NCBI GenBank assembly: GCA_965208945.1
Contig: OZ242366.1
Location: 2,356,001 to 2,420,000 of the forward strand
Length of the DNA stretch: 64,000 nucleotides
Direction: 5' to 3'
Source of the DNA: JAPPLB01 sp965208945
GTDB taxonomy: Bacteria; Acidobacteriota; Terriglobia; Bryobacterales; UBA6623
The notes below the pieces were generated by a model. That model saw only the letters and a program-made list of their open reading frames with translations, ran no database searches and was not told the origin of the DNA. The stretch's first letter is position 1. Each line of letters opens with the position of its first letter. The translations under genes and the position numbers were made by a program. Positions 62,261-64,000 of the stretch are shown here, in pieces.

Positions 62261-62442
62261 TGTTTTCATTGTAGCCAATTGGCTACAAAATGTGGCGGGT
62301 GGCGCGGGCTAGGAGCGGCCTGCGCGGCTCTGCGCGTCTTCGAGCGGCGCGCACCGGGGCGCGCTGGCCAAGTCCGCTCGACACACTAGGCTGGACTTGG
62401 TTACAATCCGGGCCATCAATCCGGTTGGACGGAGGGGACACC

Positions 62443-63816
62443 ATGACATCGAAGCTTTCTCGCAGGAATTGGTTGCGCCGATCGACGCTGTTCGGGGCAG
62501 GCGCTGCGGCGCTCACGGCTCCGGCGGCGCGGCCGGCTCGCGCAGCGGCTCCGGCGGTTGTCGGGCACTCGGACCAGACCGTCAAGAAGGTCGAGGAGAT
62601 CTTCCTCGATACGCCGTTCAAGACGGTGCCGAACCGTCATCAGTTCCGCGAATACCAGCACGAGGAGCGGCGCTTCAAGGAGCTTTGCAAGGTGCACCTC
62701 GGCAACGGCGTCGTGGGTGTCGGCGAAGGCCCGGTGACGGCTGCCGCACGCAAGAAAGTCATGGGTCAAAACGCCGCCGGCCACATGTGGGACGATTCGC
62801 TCGGATCGGGCCTGCAGATCGCCCTGTTCGATGCCGTCGCGAAGACGAACGATGTCCCCATTCATCGGCTTCTCGGCCGCCAGGTGCGCAAGCGGGCCTT
62901 CTTGAGCTGGTGGGCGGTCGACATGCCCGGCAAGGACTGGATTCTGGAATGCAAGGAGGCCATCTCTTTGGGCTACACGTCGCTCAAGGGGAAAGCGCGG
63001 CCGTGGTTCGACTTGATCGATCAGTGCAATACGTTGGTCCCGACGCTGCCGAAGCACTTTGAAATCGACTTCGACTTCAATTCGACGCTGCTCGACAGCG
63101 GGCACGCGTCCCGATACCTGGTCGAGCTGGAGCAGTTTCACAACATCGCGATCTACGAGACGCCCATCCCGCAGGGGGACGTCGAAGGCAACAAGCTGTT
63201 GCGGCGCAAGACGAACATCCCGATCGCGCATCACTACGGGAATCCGCCGATCATGACGGCCCTGCGTCAGGAAGTCTGTGACGGCTTCGTGGTCGGTGGA
63301 GGCGCCAGCGCAGTGCTCGCAAGCGGGGCGATCGCCGCGGCGGCGAACAAACCGTTCTGGCTGCAACTGACCGGCTGCGGGGTCACCACCGTCTGGGCGA
63401 TGCAGCTGGCGGCGGTGCTTACCCATGCGACTTGGCCCGCGATCAATCTGAACCATATGTTCGTGACGGATCTGGTCAAGCCCGGCATTCGGCTCGAGAA
63501 CGGCACTATCGCCATTCCCGATACGCCGGGACTGGGCTACGAGCTGGATGAGGACGCCATCGCCAAGTACCGCATCGACAGCATCCCGACGCGCCCGCGG
63601 CCGAACAAGCTCTATGCCATCCGCTGGCCGTCCGGCGCGTCGAGCTATTACCGCAACGCCGATGAATTCCGCGCTGACTTCGTTGCCGGGAAGCTGCCTC
63701 CGTACCCTCGCGGAGTCTACATGGAAGAGATTGCCCAGAACGGCAGCAGGGAGTGGAAGGATCTCAACGAGCGCGCGCAGAGCGGCGGCGTGCACCTCGG
63801 CAGCAGCCCCTTGTAG
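62443..63816 (+). CDS. Tat-exported enolase-superfamily protein, second paralogue
   Basis: 457 residues from the ATG at 62443 (GGAGGGGACACC upstream). Signal SRRNWLRRSTLFGAGAAALT. Barrel motifs as in the first paralogue: SLKGKARPWFDLID (KxK), FEIDFDFNSTLLDSG, AIYETPIPQGDVEGN, then IPIAHHYGNPP with His at the third metal position. The two genes are separated by 2 kb holding the glycosyltransferase and the antitoxin locus. Function unknown. Confidence 0.83.
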   Translation: MTSKLSRRNWLRRSTLFGAGAAALTAPAARPARAAAPAVVGHSDQTVKKVEEIFLDTPFKTVPNRHQFREYQHEERRFKELCKVHLGNGVVGVGEGPVTAAARKKVMGQNAAGHMWDDSLGSGLQIALFDAVAKTNDVPIHRLLGRQVRKRAFLSWWAVDMPGKDWILECKEAISLGYTSLKGKARPWFDLIDQCNTLVPTLPKHFEIDFDFNSTLLDSGHASRYLVELEQFHNIAIYETPIPQGDVEGNKLLRRKTNIPIAHHYGNPPIMTALRQEVCDGFVVGGGASAVLASGAIAAAANKPFWLQLTGCGVTTVWAMQLAAVLTHATWPAINLNHMFVTDLVKPGIRLENGTIAIPDTPGLGYELDEDAIAKYRIDSIPTRPRPNKLYAIRWPSGASSYYRNADEFRADFVAGKLPPYPRGVYMEEIAQNGSREWKDLNERAQSGGVHLGSSPL

Positions 63817-64000
63817 GACGTCACGCCTCCGTGATAAGTGATGTGAGCCAGGGGCGTCAGCCGGCCCGGCCCCCTTTGGCCGGCGCCGTTTCCTGCGTGA
63901 ATACGATCCGTTCCGTCAGCCGTCGTCCCTTTGAGGCATCCATTGATCGGGAGGCGGATCCGGCGGGGGATCGTGGAAGGTCTTCCTCAAGAAACTCCGG
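63817..64000. other. Right edge, possible terminator and no clear gene
   Basis: A hairpin GCCGGCC-CGGCCCCCTTT-GGCCGGC (63860-63884) followed by GCCGTTTCC may terminate the preceding gene, though the T-run is short. Minus-strand frames ending near 63861 and 63908 reach the window edge but resemble nothing I can name. Confidence 0.35.

Overview
The window looks like a chromosomal contig from a high-GC member of the Acidobacteriota. The guess rests on the mix of families: a DUF1501/DUF1800 pair, FG-GAP plus ASPIC/UnbV, a PD40 propeller fused to a CehA-like hydrolase, Tat-exported enolase-superfamily proteins, and many ECF sigma factor and toxin-antitoxin remnants. It is an inference from gene content only.

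Positions 1-16590 (minus strand) hold one fused str-S10-spc block in canonical order: rpsL, rpsG, fusA, tuf, rpsJ, rplC, rplD, rplW, rplB, rpsS, rplV, rpsC, rplP, rpmC, rpsQ, rplN, rplX, rplE, rpsN, rpsH, rplF, rplR, rpsE, rpmD, rplO, secY, adk, map (cut by the left edge). A TTGACA/TATAGT promoter lies about 280 nt before rpsL. secY carries a one-base frameshift.

Positions 16.6-26.5 kb are accessory DNA: short tandem repeats, gene fragments, a hicAB pair with a dead hicA, and two related loci in which an ECF-type sigma factor precedes a shared promoter-like motif, secreted peptides with ten cysteines, and ~265-residue exported proteins. The sigma factor and its upstream DNA are duplicated, with tyrosine recombinase remnants in both copies.

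Positions 26.5-52.6 kb are mostly ordinary genes: an S41 protease, a PHP phosphatase, a PD40/CehA protein, panBC, a P1 peptidase, two sodium/solute symporters, rsmD, recG, a second hicB with a dead hicA, a cobalamin-riboswitch-controlled btuFDC set, a RidA-like lipoprotein, an aldo/keto reductase, an S41 protease with an ASPIC/UnbV lipoprotein, a SelA-like PLP protein and dtd.

Positions 52.6-64 kb hold DUF1501/DUF1800, an unknown gene, a pyrophosphate-type phosphofructokinase, a methyltransferase, two paralogous Tat-exported enolase-like proteins, a glycosyltransferase and an antitoxin with a truncated toxin.

A ~180-200 bp inverted-repeat element runs through the window from 16.8 kb onward (eight complete and several partial copies) and is absent from the ribosomal block. 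Its conserved end begins exactly after the stop codon of six genes, its outward end supplies the start codon of two genes (pfk and hicA), and gene fragments read away from its ends. This element and the sigma/ten-cysteine cassette are the two most interesting signals.
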